A stretch of 64,000 bases of DNA from an uncultured Butyricicoccus sp. (GCA_944384745.1 CALWUO010000002.1:1-64000), one strand, 5' to 3'. Shown: positions 35,439-44,571, counted from the stretch's first letter. Translations and numbers: made by a program. Notes: generated by a model from the sequence alone, not told the origin.

Positions 35439-36149
35439 TTATTCAATACCATACCCATAAACTAAAACACCATTATCAATCCAAGGTATATCACTATTTA
35501 AATCATAAAAAACTGCTCTTTCATCATTTTTACTTTCGGCAATCAAAATATATTTATCCTGCTGACTGTTATCTGGGGTTAAAACGGCTGTGGTTATATT
35601 AAATTTATCAAAATCTATACCATTGTTTAAAAGAAATGTTTCAAACTCAAATATTTCATTAGTATCATATTCATATATAGTTATATATCCCCATTCATCA
35701 AAATCATTGCCAGTTACATAATATGTTCCATCACTAAATATATTGAAATCAACTTCATTATCCAAATTATAAAGTTTTGTTACCTCAACAGATGTATCAT
35801 CATCTGAAACTGGTTCAACCTGAACATTTAAAAATTCAGGTTCATTTGATATATTTGAGGCAATATTAGTTATTAAAGCAAGAAATACACTTATAAGTAT
35901 AATTATTACAACAGCAATAATTGTATTTCTGCCATCTTTTTTAGGTTTAGACCAAGAAGTTTTTTTCTTTGAGCCTAAATCTAAAATGCTTCCCATAGAG
36001 TCAGTATTTTTGTTATCACTGCTTGCAGGATATGCAGTTTCCTTTGCAAGGTTTGATTTATCCTTTGCAAAAAGTGGTTTAGGTGCACCACACATCGGAC
36101 ATTCTCTATCCGAATCATCATAATATATGCCGCATTTTGGACATTTCAT
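35439..36149 (-). CDS. Zinc-ribbon single-pass membrane protein
   Basis: 236-residue protein. An N-terminal zinc ribbon (CPKCG and CPMCG, residues 3-24) precedes a linker of about 50 residues, one membrane helix (about residues 75-97, TIIAVVIIILISVFLALI) and an acidic extracellular domain of about 135 residues with no recognised family. The cytosolic ribbon with an outer domain suggests a sensor or scaffold, but this is inference. Its ribosome binding site lies in the 3' arm of a hairpin directly downstream of uppP. Confidence 0.75.
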   Translation of the reverse strand: MKCPKCGIYYDDSDRECPMCGAPKPLFAKDKSNLAKETAYPASSDNKNTDSMGSILDLGSKKKTSWSKPKKDGRNTIIAVVIIILISVFLALITNIASNISNEPEFLNVQVEPVSDDDTSVEVTKLYNLDNEVDFNIFSDGTYYVTGNDFDEWGYITIYEYDTNEIFEFETFLLNNGIDFDKFNITTAVLTPDNSQQDKYILIAESKNDERAVFYDLNSDIPWIDNGVLVYGYGIE

Positions 36150-36157
36150 AAAAAATA

Positions 36158-36193
36158 CCCCCTCTCGTATATTTTTATCATACCAGAGAGGGG
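36158..36193 (-). promoter_or_regulatory. Hairpin sequestering the zinc-ribbon gene RBS / uppP terminator
   Basis: Read on the minus strand, CCCCTCTC (36186-36193) pairs with GAGAGGGG (36159-36166) across a 19-nt loop. The 3' arm is the GAGAGGGGG ribosome binding site of the downstream gene and is followed by TATTTTTT. It could be a weak intrinsic terminator, a translational switch, or both. Confidence 0.6.
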
Positions 36194-36218
36194 ATATATA
36201 TTCAAGCGAAAAACGTTA

Positions 36219-37055
36219 TTAACCAAATAAAACTGTGACAACCCAATAAGCCATTACAATACCGCCTAAAATTATACGATACCAACCAAAAGCCTTAAAA
36301 TCATGCTTTTTAACATAGCCCATTAGAAATTTAATTGCAAATATAGATACAATATAAGCGGTAACAGTGCCAATAGCAAGTATTACCCATTCAAAAGCAC
36401 TATATGAAAATCCAAGCTTAAAGAATTTAAGTAAGCTAGCACCAAACATAACAGGCACAGCTAAAAAGAAAGTAAATTCTGCTGCGGCTGCTCTTGAAAT
36501 ACCTATTGCAATACTACCTAAAATTGTTGCACCAGAACGAGAAGTTCCAGGGAATATAGCTGCAATTAACTGGAATAGACCTATAATAAACGCATCACGA
36601 TAACTTATATCATTTACACTTTGCACTCTAATACGTTTTCCCTGATTTTGATTTTCAACCAATATAAATGCAACACCAAATATAATAAGTGCAAGACCAA
36701 CTGTTTGAAAATTATAAAATAATGCGGTAAAGATATCATCAAATAAAATTCCAATAATTGCGGCAGGAATACAAGCAATTATAATTTTAAGCCACAAACG
36801 AAATACCTTAGGGTCAACCACTGTTTGACCTTTACTGTTTTGTTTAAGGGGAATAAATCTTTTAAGATAGATAGTAAGTACAGCCAAAATAGCACCAAAC
36901 TGAATTACAACAAAAAATAATTCTTTAAATGCTTCAGAGGCTTTAAGCTGTAAAAATTCATCTACCAAAATCATATGACCTGTACTGGAAACAGGTAACC
37001 ATTCAGTTATACCCTCGACTATACCGAGAAATATAGCCTTTAAAATCTCTATCAT
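36219..37055 (-). CDS. uppP: Undecaprenyl-diphosphatase
   Basis: 278-residue integral membrane phosphatase (BacA/UppP) that recycles undecaprenyl pyrophosphate for peptidoglycan synthesis; overexpression gives bacitracin resistance. Both family motifs are present: EGITEWLPVSSTGHM (residues 15-29, catalytic Glu and Ser region) and FPGTSRSGATI (about residues 167-177, catalytic Arg). Its start is 13 nt after the lipoprotein stop with AAGGAG, so they are one operon. Confidence 0.96.
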   Translation of the reverse strand: MIEILKAIFLGIVEGITEWLPVSSTGHMILVDEFLQLKASEAFKELFFVVIQFGAILAVLTIYLKRFIPLKQNSKGQTVVDPKVFRLWLKIIIACIPAAIIGILFDDIFTALFYNFQTVGLALIIFGVAFILVENQNQGKRIRVQSVNDISYRDAFIIGLFQLIAAIFPGTSRSGATILGSIAIGISRAAAAEFTFFLAVPVMFGASLLKFFKLGFSYSAFEWVILAIGTVTAYIVSIFAIKFLMGYVKKHDFKAFGWYRIILGGIVMAYWVVTVLFG

Positions 37056-37068
37056 ACTATTTCTCCTT

Positions 37069-37749
37069 TTATCTGGTAAATACGCCTGTTATTTCACCTG
37101 AAATAGTTATACTTCCATCTTCTCCATATGTGAAAGTAATATCACGAGATATGTCTTTTGCAGTGTTTCCAGTTACTTGAGCTATACCACCATCTTCACC
37201 ATCATCTATCATATATTCAAAAGATTTGTCGTCCATTGGTAAAAGCTCAAGTGTTCTTGTACCATCGGTGAATATACCTTCCCAATCGGCATTCATATCA
37301 ACCTGTGGGTCATATAGTTTAAAATTTGAGTAATCTTCTATTGTGTTTTCACCTTTATAATTAAACTTTTCACCTGTTTTGCAATCAACTGCTATTTGAC
37401 CAACTGCTTTATTATCTGATTTATTAGCGATTATAAAAGTATGATATTTATTAGAATTAATTTCAAGATTTGTTTTTCCATCTAAAATTAAATAAGTATC
37501 TGTGTCAATGGTTTCAGCCACAATCCTACGAGCATCAGAAACAGACAATTCATCTGATATTACTGTTGTATCCTGATTGTTTTCTGGCTCAACAGGTTCA
37601 GGCGTTGCACTGCTTACCTGACTTTCAACACTTGTTTCAGATTTAGTTTCTGAAGTTGATGTATTTTGTTCTGGTTTTGTATTATTACAAGCTGTCATAG
37701 AAAAAACGCATGTAAATGCGAGCAATGCGGAGACAATATTTTTTTTCAT
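37069..37749 (-). CDS. Putative lipoprotein of unknown function
   Basis: 226 residues. Signal peptide with lipobox SMTAC (Cys about residue 21), then a low-complexity Ser/Thr/Glu linker (about 22-65) and two small beta-rich parts. The first, about 70-130, looks like a peptidase-propeptide/PepSY-type fold by pattern (ARRIVAETIDTD, IAVDCKTGEKF). The second, about 155-225, ends in DGSITISGEITGVF. I do not recognise the family. It lies between the histidine kinase and uppP, pointing to an envelope role. Confidence 0.7.
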   Translation of the reverse strand: MKKNIVSALLAFTCVFSMTACNNTKPEQNTSTSETKSETSVESQVSSATPEPVEPENNQDTTVISDELSVSDARRIVAETIDTDTYLILDGKTNLEINSNKYHTFIIANKSDNKAVGQIAVDCKTGEKFNYKGENTIEDYSNFKLYDPQVDMNADWEGIFTDGTRTLELLPMDDKSFEYMIDDGEDGGIAQVTGNTAKDISRDITFTYGEDGSITISGEITGVFTR

Positions 37750-37847
37750 TGCGATTTCCTCCTTGTTATTCTTATGTTATAATACCTAAATTTTTGAAAA
37801 AACGCAACTAAAAATTTATGACAACCCAAAAATAACATAGTTTTGCA

Positions 37848-39371
37848 TTATTTTTCATCATTTGACACATTTGCAGGCGGTAAAGCTTTAGGACTGTTAT
37901 CAGGCACAAAAAATGTAAATTCTATGCCATTATTTACATTTCTTGCATCACATTTACCGCCTAAAACCTCTGCTGTTGCTTTTACAATACTAAGACCTAC
38001 TCCAGTTCCTCCAAGTTCACGAGAGCGAGCCTTGTCTGTTCTGTAAAACTTTTCCCAAAGCTTAGGAATTTCACTTTCTGGTATACCTTCGCCCTCGTTA
38101 AATACACTTATTTGTACTCCATCAATCTGTTTATATGCAGAAACAATTATCTTTCCTCCTTCTGGTGTATATCTTATTGCATTACTTAGATAATTATTAA
38201 CAACCTGTTCTATCATACCATAATCACTGTAAATAATAAGACCGCTTGAAATAGTTTGTATATCTTGATTTTTGGCATCAGCTAAAACCCTAGCTTTACT
38301 TGTTGATGTGTTTATAAGCTCATCTATATCTATTTCACTTACATTTACATTTTCTCCACCAAGCTCAAGCTTAGATAAACTTAAAAGTTGCATAACCATT
38401 TTATTCATGCGTCTAGCTTCATCTACAATAGTTGAACAATAGTAATCCCTATCTTCTTCACTTTCAGCTATACCCTCTTGTAAACCCTCTGCATAACCTT
38501 GTATAAGTGCAATAGGTGTTTTTAGCTCATGAGATACATTTACAATAAACTCTTGACGCATATTATCTATTTTTTCTTTTTGTTTTATCTCATGTTCAAG
38601 TCTAGCATTAGTGCTTTTTAACTGTGCTATTGTCTGCTCTAAGTGTTCAGATAGTCTGTTTATAGACAAGCCTAATCTTCCTATTTCGTCCTTTACAGGA
38701 CCATCATATTTTTTTGAAAAATCCATTTCAGCCATAGCATTAGCCACATCACCAATAGCAATAAGCGGATTTGTAAAATGCCTTGCAATAATAAAGGCTA
38801 AAATAATACATATAACAAGTGTTAATCCGCCTGAAACACCCAAAAACAACAAATTAAAGCTTGAGTTTTGCTCTAAATATGTAAAAGGTATTCTAGCTAT
38901 AATATAATTTCCTGTGTTATCTAATATGCCAACTAGACATAAAAATTCTTCTGCACGGGATTTATCATATACATTTACAAAATCTGTTCCAGTAGTTGCT
39001 ATTTTTTCTTTGTCAGCGATATTTACCGCATTTTGTGCTATTTTAAGACCATAAAACAGTGTTTCTCCTGTTTTTTCTATGCCCGTAAGCTGTTCATTCA
39101 TAGTTGAATCATATATTACAGTACCATTTTTTGAAATTACTGAAACTCTTACACCCTCTGTATCTTCGCTGTAAATAAGTTCATTTATAAATTGCTCATC
39201 ACCTTGTTTATTTGCTTTACATAATTCAGTATAAACGTCTGTAAGTGATTTTTCTCTTTGCCAAAGATAATAATTATCATAAAAAGTAAGGCTTATAATG
39301 CTCAAAATACCCACAAAAGCTATTGCAATGGCACAAATAGCGGCAAAAAATTTTATTTTTATAGATTTCAT
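37848..39371 (-). CDS. Two-component sensor histidine kinase
   Basis: 507 residues: TM1 (about 8-30), an extracellular sensor domain (about 31-172), TM2 (about 173-197), HAMP (about 198-250), HisKA with phospho-acceptor His281 in VSHELKTP, then HATPase_c with N box NYLSNAIRYTPEGG, G1 NEGEGIP, F box FYRTDKARS and G2 GGTGVGLSI. The outer-domain ligand is unknown. Its cognate regulator is the OmpR protein at 39923-40600, with the YbjN-like gene inserted between them. A weak hairpin (39402-39424) before this gene may reduce read-through from YbjN. Confidence 0.94.
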   Translation of the reverse strand: MKSIKIKFFAAICAIAIAFVGILSIISLTFYDNYYLWQREKSLTDVYTELCKANKQGDEQFINELIYSEDTEGVRVSVISKNGTVIYDSTMNEQLTGIEKTGETLFYGLKIAQNAVNIADKEKIATTGTDFVNVYDKSRAEEFLCLVGILDNTGNYIIARIPFTYLEQNSSFNLLFLGVSGGLTLVICIILAFIIARHFTNPLIAIGDVANAMAEMDFSKKYDGPVKDEIGRLGLSINRLSEHLEQTIAQLKSTNARLEHEIKQKEKIDNMRQEFIVNVSHELKTPIALIQGYAEGLQEGIAESEEDRDYYCSTIVDEARRMNKMVMQLLSLSKLELGGENVNVSEIDIDELINTSTSKARVLADAKNQDIQTISSGLIIYSDYGMIEQVVNNYLSNAIRYTPEGGKIIVSAYKQIDGVQISVFNEGEGIPESEIPKLWEKFYRTDKARSRELGGTGVGLSIVKATAEVLGGKCDARNVNNGIEFTFFVPDNSPKALPPANVSNDEK

Positions 39372-39401
39372 TTTTTCACCTTTTAAAAATATTAAAATTA
39401 A

Positions 39402-39424
39402 AGGACGATTTTTTAAACCGTCCT
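39402..39424 (-). terminator. Weak hairpin between the YbjN-like and kinase genes
   Basis: AGGACG (39402-39407) pairs with CGTCCT (39419-39424); on the minus strand TTAATTTT follows. Short stem, so more likely an attenuator than a full terminator within the operon. Confidence 0.5.
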
Positions 39425-39428
39425 AGTT

Positions 39429-39899
39429 TTATTCTTCATCATCATCGTCATTTATTTCATTAAATGCTTCTTGTGGTGATTTTCCACCATATATTATAGC
39501 AAAAACACCTTTAATATATTTATCAAACATATTAAATCCAACATATGTCAGTCTGATAACTGTCATATCAGCTAGTCCTGAATCCTCTTCAAACGCTGCA
39601 ACCGCTTTATAACTCAACTCACCATCTATAAAATCAAGCTGAAAATTTCCAAGTAGCAATTCATAATTTACCATTGTAAGGTATTCACTGACAGGTTTTC
39701 GCATTTTTTCTGGTATATTCATAGGAAGAATTGTTGTAAATAAAGCTGTCTTTGAATTTACTATTCTTGCAATAAATCTGACATCTGATGTTGCATCTAT
39801 ATTCATAGAAAATCTTATAAGTTCATATTCAGGTTCATATGCAAATTTTAATTCTTCTTCCTCATAAATACGTTTTATATCTTCAATACCAAAAGACAT
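39429..39899 (-). CDS. YbjN domain-containing protein
   Basis: 156-residue acidic protein with the YbjN pattern: RFSMNIDATSDVRFIARI, PMNIPEKMRKPVSEYLTMVNYELLLGNFQLDFIDGELSYKA, then a C-terminal FDKYIKGVFAIIYGGKSP. The fold resembles type III secretion chaperones; bacterial YbjN proteins have loose links to stress and motility but no fixed function. It lies between the response regulator (23-nt gap) and the kinase, so it is probably an accessory part of this signalling unit. Its ribosome binding site (39904-39917) is perfectly complementary over 14 nt to the loop of the candidate small RNA at 45681-45880. Confidence 0.8.
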   Translation of the reverse strand: MSFGIEDIKRIYEEEELKFAYEPEYELIRFSMNIDATSDVRFIARIVNSKTALFTTILPMNIPEKMRKPVSEYLTMVNYELLLGNFQLDFIDGELSYKAVAAFEEDSGLADMTVIRLTYVGFNMFDKYIKGVFAIIYGGKSPQEAFNEINDDDDEE

Positions 39900-39903
39900 A
39901 TTA

Positions 39904-39917
39904 AATCCCCCTTTTTA
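39904..39917 (-). promoter_or_regulatory. Ribosome binding site complementary to the candidate small RNA
   Basis: Minus-strand TAAAAAGGGGGATT, 5 nt before the YbjN-like ATG. The same 14 bases occur on the plus strand at 45749-45762, so an RNA transcribed from the minus strand there would carry the exact complement and could occlude this site. Confidence 0.6.
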
Positions 39918-39922
39918 GTTGA

Positions 39923-40600
39923 TTACACCTCAAATCTATAACCGTAACCACGAACAGTTTCTATTTTACTTCCATATTCTCCAAGTTTTGCTCTTAATTT
40001 TTTAATATGGGTGTCTACTGTTCTAAGGTCACCAAAATAATCATAGCCCCATACAGCATTTAAAATTTTCTCTCTTGATAAAGCAATACCCCTATTATTT
40101 TTAAAATATATCATAAGTTCATATTCTTTTGGTGTAAGCCCTATATCTTCACCATTTAAACGCACCTCATGACGTATTTCATCTATATCAAGTTCACCAA
40201 ATTTATGTGCGTTGTTATCCTCGCTTTTTCCTGCTCTAAGCAATAAATTTTTAACTCTTGCACATAAAACAAGTGGAGAAAATGGCTTTGTAACATAATC
40301 ATCTGCACCACTTTGTAAACCATGAAGTTGGTCTAGTTCCTCTGCTCTTGCTGTGAGCATCATAACAGGAAGTCTTGCAGTAACTTCTTGTTCTCTTATA
40401 TAACGAAGCACAGAAAAGCCATCTTTTTCTGGCATCATAACATCTAAAATTGCAAGCTCTATTTCACCATGTTGTTCAATTAGTCTTATTGCCTCTTCAC
40501 CGTTTGAGGCTTCAAGCATAGTATGACCATCACGTTTTAAAAAATCGGCTACCAGTCTACGTATTCTAATTTCATCATCTGCTATTAAAATAACAGCCAT
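39923..40600 (-). CDS. OmpR/PhoB family response regulator
   Basis: 225 residues. Receiver domain with acidic pocket ADDE (residues 7-10), phospho-acceptor Asp53 in AILDVMMP, Thr in MLTARA and Lys in VTKPFSP. The C-terminal winged helix carries LTPKEYELMIYF and the recognition segment GDLRTVDTHIKKLRAKL. Start at ATG 40600 follows GGAGGGG by 7 nt; an eight-residue longer form is not supported. First gene of the regulator-YbjN-kinase operon. Confidence 0.96.
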   Translation of the reverse strand: MAVILIADDEIRIRRLVADFLKRDGHTMLEASNGEEAIRLIEQHGEIELAILDVMMPEKDGFSVLRYIREQEVTARLPVMMLTARAEELDQLHGLQSGADDYVTKPFSPLVLCARVKNLLLRAGKSEDNNAHKFGELDIDEIRHEVRLNGEDIGLTPKEYELMIYFKNNRGIALSREKILNAVWGYDYFGDLRTVDTHIKKLRAKLGEYGSKIETVRGYGYRFEV

Positions 40601-40679
40601 ATTTATCCCCTCCGAAATTATCAATATAGAGAAGTATAAACTAGTATTTTGAATATTTGGTGAAGATATTAAAGAGAAA

Positions 40680-41633
40680 TTATGTATATAAATAATTATC
40701 TATGGTTTGAGCTGCTTTATTTAAATCATATACTATATATTCGCCAGAACTACCGCCATAATTCCATTGACCATCTTCTGGAACTCGATAATGTTCTATC
40801 TCTGGTATACCATTTGACAATGCACCTTTTACAAGTGAAATCATCTCTGTTTTAGTAAGTGAAGTTGTAATATATGGCATAAGTTTTGGCATAATTGTTA
40901 TAAGCTCTGGAAGTGATTTATCTTTTATTTCGGCAAACATTGCATTTAAAACAATACCTTGTCGCTCTACTCTGCCCCAATCGTCACCTGTTCCGCCTTT
41001 TCTTATTCGTGCATATGTCATTGCTTGTACACCGTTTAAACGCTGATAGCCTGTTTGTTCAATAAGAATTGGTTCTAAACCATAGGACTCATAATATTCT
41101 GCAATATATTTATTAGCTTCTTTTCTCTCAGCATCAGATACATCAATATTAACTCCACCTATTGCCTCTATAAGCTGTGCCATTTGCTGAAAATTAACTT
41201 CCACATAGTCTGTTATATCTAAACCAAATGATTGATTTATTGTTTTAATTGCAAGTTTAGCACCGCCAAAACTATAAGCATGACAAAGTTTTTGTGTTCC
41301 ATGGTCTTCTACTTCAACTCTGCTATCACGCATAAGTGATATAAGTTTTATTGTGCCATTATCAGCATTTACAGACATCACCATCATAGAGTCAGAACGC
41401 ACTGGCTCACCATTTGAGCGTGTATCCACACCAAAGAGGGCTATATTAGTAACACCAGATTGTGGTTTTATATTTACTGCAAGCTCGGCATCTGATAAAT
41501 TATCCAGTGAACTATCATGAGTATATGAGAAAAAAGAATTATATATATATCTTCCTCCAAAAAACAAACCAGCTATTATAATGGCTAAAATTGTCCATCG
41601 CCTTACAATGCGAAAAAATCTACGAAATGTCAT
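40680..41633 (-). CDS. LytR-CpsA-Psr (LCP) family wall polymer ligase
   Basis: 317 residues: basic N-terminus with one membrane helix (about 11-33), then an extracellular LCP domain with FGVDTRSNGEPVRSDSMMV, LISLMRDSRVEV and an Arg-rich YARIRKGGTGDDWGRVERQ. LCP enzymes transfer teichoic acid or capsule polymers from lipid carrier to peptidoglycan. Start ATG 41633 sits 7 nt after GGGAGG; upstream in-frame codons overlap the preceding terminator and are excluded. It is followed by the two-component operon, which may sense wall state. Confidence 0.93.
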   Translation of the reverse strand: MTFRRFFRIVRRWTILAIIIAGLFFGGRYIYNSFFSYTHDSSLDNLSDAELAVNIKPQSGVTNIALFGVDTRSNGEPVRSDSMMVMSVNADNGTIKLISLMRDSRVEVEDHGTQKLCHAYSFGGAKLAIKTINQSFGLDITDYVEVNFQQMAQLIEAIGGVNIDVSDAERKEANKYIAEYYESYGLEPILIEQTGYQRLNGVQAMTYARIRKGGTGDDWGRVERQGIVLNAMFAEIKDKSLPELITIMPKLMPYITTSLTKTEMISLVKGALSNGIPEIEHYRVPEDGQWNYGGSSGEYIVYDLNKAAQTIDNYLYT

Positions 41634-41670
41634 AAATCCTCCCAAATTGACAAATTTACAGAAATACACA

Positions 41671-41706
41671 AAGTCGCACAAGCAAACATTATCACTTGTG
41701 CGACCT
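41671..41706 (-). terminator. Terminator after pyk
   Basis: GTCGCACAAG (41673-41682) and CTTGTGCGAC (41695-41704) form a perfect 10-bp stem with a 12-nt loop. On the minus strand TTTGTGT follows, a modest T run, before the LCP gene. Confidence 0.75.
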
Positions 41707-41804
41707 TAATATTACAACCATATTTTATCACAAGGTTTTGAAAATTTCAAAACAAATTGTGAATTTTTTGTTTGAGAGTTGTATCATTTATATCAGAGTA
41801 AAAA

Positions 41805-43268
41805 TTACTCCTCCATAGCGATATTGATAGACTCTTCAGTTACCTTCATAGCACGCATAGTATTAGTATAGTTAACGTGACCTACTGGCATACCAGCAGT
41901 TATAATAATGGTGTCATCAGCCTTAACACCAACAGTTCTAACAGCAGCGTTTAGAGCCTGAACATATAGAGCTGAACCGCTTTCTGGACGCTTAACCATG
42001 CAAGGAATAATTCCCCAAGACATAGTTAGACGGTTAAAAGTCTTTTCGTTTGGAGTTGCACCAACGATAATTTTACCTGGACGGTGACAAGATACTGCAC
42101 GAGCAGTTGAACCAGACTCAGTAAATGCAACAATGCACTTTGCATCAAGGTCTGCGGCAGTTGTGCAAACAGCGTGTGAAATAGCGTTTGTTGTCTTTTC
42201 GCCAACTAACTGCATGTCCATAAACTCTGGACGGGTTATACGACGACGGTCATAATGAATGTTTGCTTCAGCACTTTCAGCAATACTACTCATAGCAGCA
42301 ACAGTTTCTACTGGATATTTACCCACAGAGGTTTCACCAGAAAGCATAATAGCACTTGTGCCATCATAAACAGCATTAGCAACGTCAGAAACTTCTGCAC
42401 GAGTTGGACGAGGGTTTTTAGCCATACTCTCTAACATCTGTGTAGCTGTTACAACACGACGACCACGAGAAATACATTTCTTGATAAGGTTTTTCTGAAT
42501 AGCTGGCAGTTCTTCAAATGGAACTTCTACACCAAGGTCACCACGAGCAACCATGATACCATTTACCTCATCAAGGATTTCATCAATATTGTTTACGCCT
42601 TCCATGTTTTCAATCTTAGCGATGATTTCAACATCTTCACAGCCTTGCTCTTTTAGGATAGCTTTAAGGTCACGCATATCCTGTGCACTGCGGCAGAAAG
42701 AAGCAGCGATAAAATCAATACCTTGAGAGCAACCAAAAATAATATCTGAACGGTCTTTCTCAGAGATATAAGGCATGTTAAGTTTAATTCCTGGAACGTT
42801 TATAGACTTACGGTTAGATAGAGGACCACCGTTAAGAGCACGACAATGAATTTCTGTTCCTTCAACGCTTTCAACTTCAAATGCAATTAAACCATCATCA
42901 ATAAGGATAATAGTACCCTTTTTAACATCATTTGGAAGACCTTCATAGCTGATAGAAACAATGGTGTTGTCGCCTTCGATATCACGAGTTGTTAAAGTGA
43001 ATTTCTGACCTTCAACAATTTCAATCTTGCCATCTTTATATGTTTTGGTGCGGATTTCTGGACCTTTAGTGTCAAGCATAATTCCCACTGGCTTGCCTAG
43101 TTCCTTACGAACGGATTTAACCAAATCCATACGGGTCTTATGCTCCTCATGAGAACCATGGCTGAAATTAAAACGAGCCACGTTCATGCCTGCAATAACC
43201 ATGTCTTTTAGTACTCCATCAACATCAGTTGCAGGACCCAGTGTGCAAATAATTTTTGTTCTTCTCAT
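41805..43268 (-). CDS. pyk: Pyruvate kinase
   Basis: Converts phosphoenolpyruvate and ADP to pyruvate and ATP at the end of glycolysis. The 487-residue protein has RTKIICTLGPAT at the start, NFSHGSHEEH, LDTKGPEIRT, the signature IMVARGDLGVE (about residues 239-249, preceded by KIENMEGV) and a C-terminal allosteric domain. It lacks the extra PEP-utiliser-like domain of the longer Bacillus enzyme. A GTGAGGT site precedes the ATG. It stands alone with its own terminator. Confidence 0.97.
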   Translation of the reverse strand: MRRTKIICTLGPATDVDGVLKDMVIAGMNVARFNFSHGSHEEHKTRMDLVKSVRKELGKPVGIMLDTKGPEIRTKTYKDGKIEIVEGQKFTLTTRDIEGDNTIVSISYEGLPNDVKKGTIILIDDGLIAFEVESVEGTEIHCRALNGGPLSNRKSINVPGIKLNMPYISEKDRSDIIFGCSQGIDFIAASFCRSAQDMRDLKAILKEQGCEDVEIIAKIENMEGVNNIDEILDEVNGIMVARGDLGVEVPFEELPAIQKNLIKKCISRGRRVVTATQMLESMAKNPRPTRAEVSDVANAVYDGTSAIMLSGETSVGKYPVETVAAMSSIAESAEANIHYDRRRITRPEFMDMQLVGEKTTNAISHAVCTTAADLDAKCIVAFTESGSTARAVSCHRPGKIIVGATPNEKTFNRLTMSWGIIPCMVKRPESGSALYVQALNAAVRTVGVKADDTIIITAGMPVGHVNYTNTMRAMKVTEESINIAMEE

Positions 43269-43640
43269 TGGTATTTTACCTCACTTCATTTCACGTATAA
43301 AATCGTACAATATGTTGCACTATTTTACTCATCTACCTAATATACCATTCTGTTTTTTATTTTACATCATTGTTATATGTTTGACAATACCATGTTTAAA
43401 ACTCTGCAACATAAACAACATTTTCATTATTTTGATACAAAACCACTTTGCAAACCGTTAATATTTATTGCATTTTGACAATATATACTTGTAAAAAGCT
43501 TAAAAATCGTTTATAATACCTCTAAAAGATGCTGTTTTTTTTGAAGAATTTTATATATTCAGGTTATTCTCTAATAAATTAATATAACATTTTGACTGTT
43601 AACTTAAATGTTTTTCTTATACGAATGGAGGTATTTTAAA
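43269..43640. other. Intergenic region between divergent pyk and nucleotidyltransferase
   Basis: 372 bp, AT-rich, no gene seen on either strand. It must hold the pyk promoter, which I could not place, and it holds a clear plus-strand promoter at 43489-43517. A TTGACA at 43475-43480 is 31 bp from the TATAAT and is not used with it. Confidence 0.6.
43489..43517 (+). promoter_or_regulatory. Promoter of the nucleotidyltransferase gene
   Basis: TTGTAA (43489-43494), 17 bp, TATAAT (43512-43517). Gives a leader of about 115 nt before ATG 43641. Confidence 0.7.
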
Positions 43641-44555
43641 ATGAAAAATGCACCTGCTCTTGTTGTTATGGCGGCTGGTATGGGCTCCAGATATGGTGGA
43701 CTTAAACAAATTGACCCTCTAGGTCCTAACGGTCAAATTATACTAGATTATTCCATATATGATGCATACAAAGCTGGATTTTCCAAAGTTATTTTTATTA
43801 TCAAACCTGAGCTTGAAAAGGCTTTTGAAGATGCCATAGGTAAAAAAGCTAGAAAATATATGCAAGTGGAATATGCATTTCAAACCTTAGAAAACTTACC
43901 AGATGGATTAAAAGCACCTGATGGCAGAGTTAAGCCTCTTGGAACAGGTCATGCAGTTTATTGTGCTGGCAATCTTTTAGATGTGCCTTTTGCTGTTATA
44001 AATGCAGATGATTTTTATGGTGCTGATGCTTTTAAATGTATGTTTGACTTTTTAAGCACAACTAAAGATGATGATAAATACAGATATTGCATGGTAGGTT
44101 ATAAAGTAGAAAATACTCTAACTGAAAATGGTACTGTTTCTCGTGGTGTATGCACAAAAGACGACAATGGATTTTTAGCTTCAATAGTTGAAAGAACGGC
44201 TATTAAAAGAGATAGTGACGGTGTAATTCGTTTTATTCAAGATAATGAAAGTGGTGTTATTGAACAAGGCACACCTGTTTCTATGAACATGTGGGGCTTT
44301 ACCCCTTCTTTTGCAAAAGAGCTTGAACACATGCTATTTGATTTCTTTGAAAATACACTTCCTAACAATCCTGAAAAAGCTGAATTTTATCTGCCTTATG
44401 CGGTTGACACTTTAATACATAATGGAAAAGCTACTGCAAAACTGCTCACAACCGACTCTAAATGGTTTGGTGTTACATATCGTGAAGATAAACCATCTGT
44501 TATGAAAGCTCTTAGTGATATGACTAATGATGGAATTTACCCAGAAAATCTATAA
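43641..44555 (+). CDS. Sugar-phosphate nucleotidyltransferase family protein
   Basis: 304-residue NTP-transferase domain protein. The nucleotide-binding signature is VMAAGMGSRYGGLKQIDPLGPNGQ (residues 8-31, read in part), followed by the substrate-binding GTGHAVYCAGNLLDVPFAVINADDFYG, with the metal-binding Asp in NADDF. Related enzymes make UDP-, CDP- or GDP-sugars; this subgroup is short and of unassigned specificity. Start ATG 43641 follows GGAGGT by 8 nt. The next gene starts 16 nt after its stop and is probably co-transcribed. Confidence 0.9.
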   Translation: MKNAPALVVMAAGMGSRYGGLKQIDPLGPNGQIILDYSIYDAYKAGFSKVIFIIKPELEKAFEDAIGKKARKYMQVEYAFQTLENLPDGLKAPDGRVKPLGTGHAVYCAGNLLDVPFAVINADDFYGADAFKCMFDFLSTTKDDDKYRYCMVGYKVENTLTENGTVSRGVCTKDDNGFLASIVERTAIKRDSDGVIRFIQDNESGVIEQGTPVSMNMWGFTPSFAKELEHMLFDFFENTLPNNPEKAEFYLPYAVDTLIHNGKATAKLLTTDSKWFGVTYREDKPSVMKALSDMTNDGIYPENL

Positions 44556-44571
44556 ACAACGAGGTTTTAAT

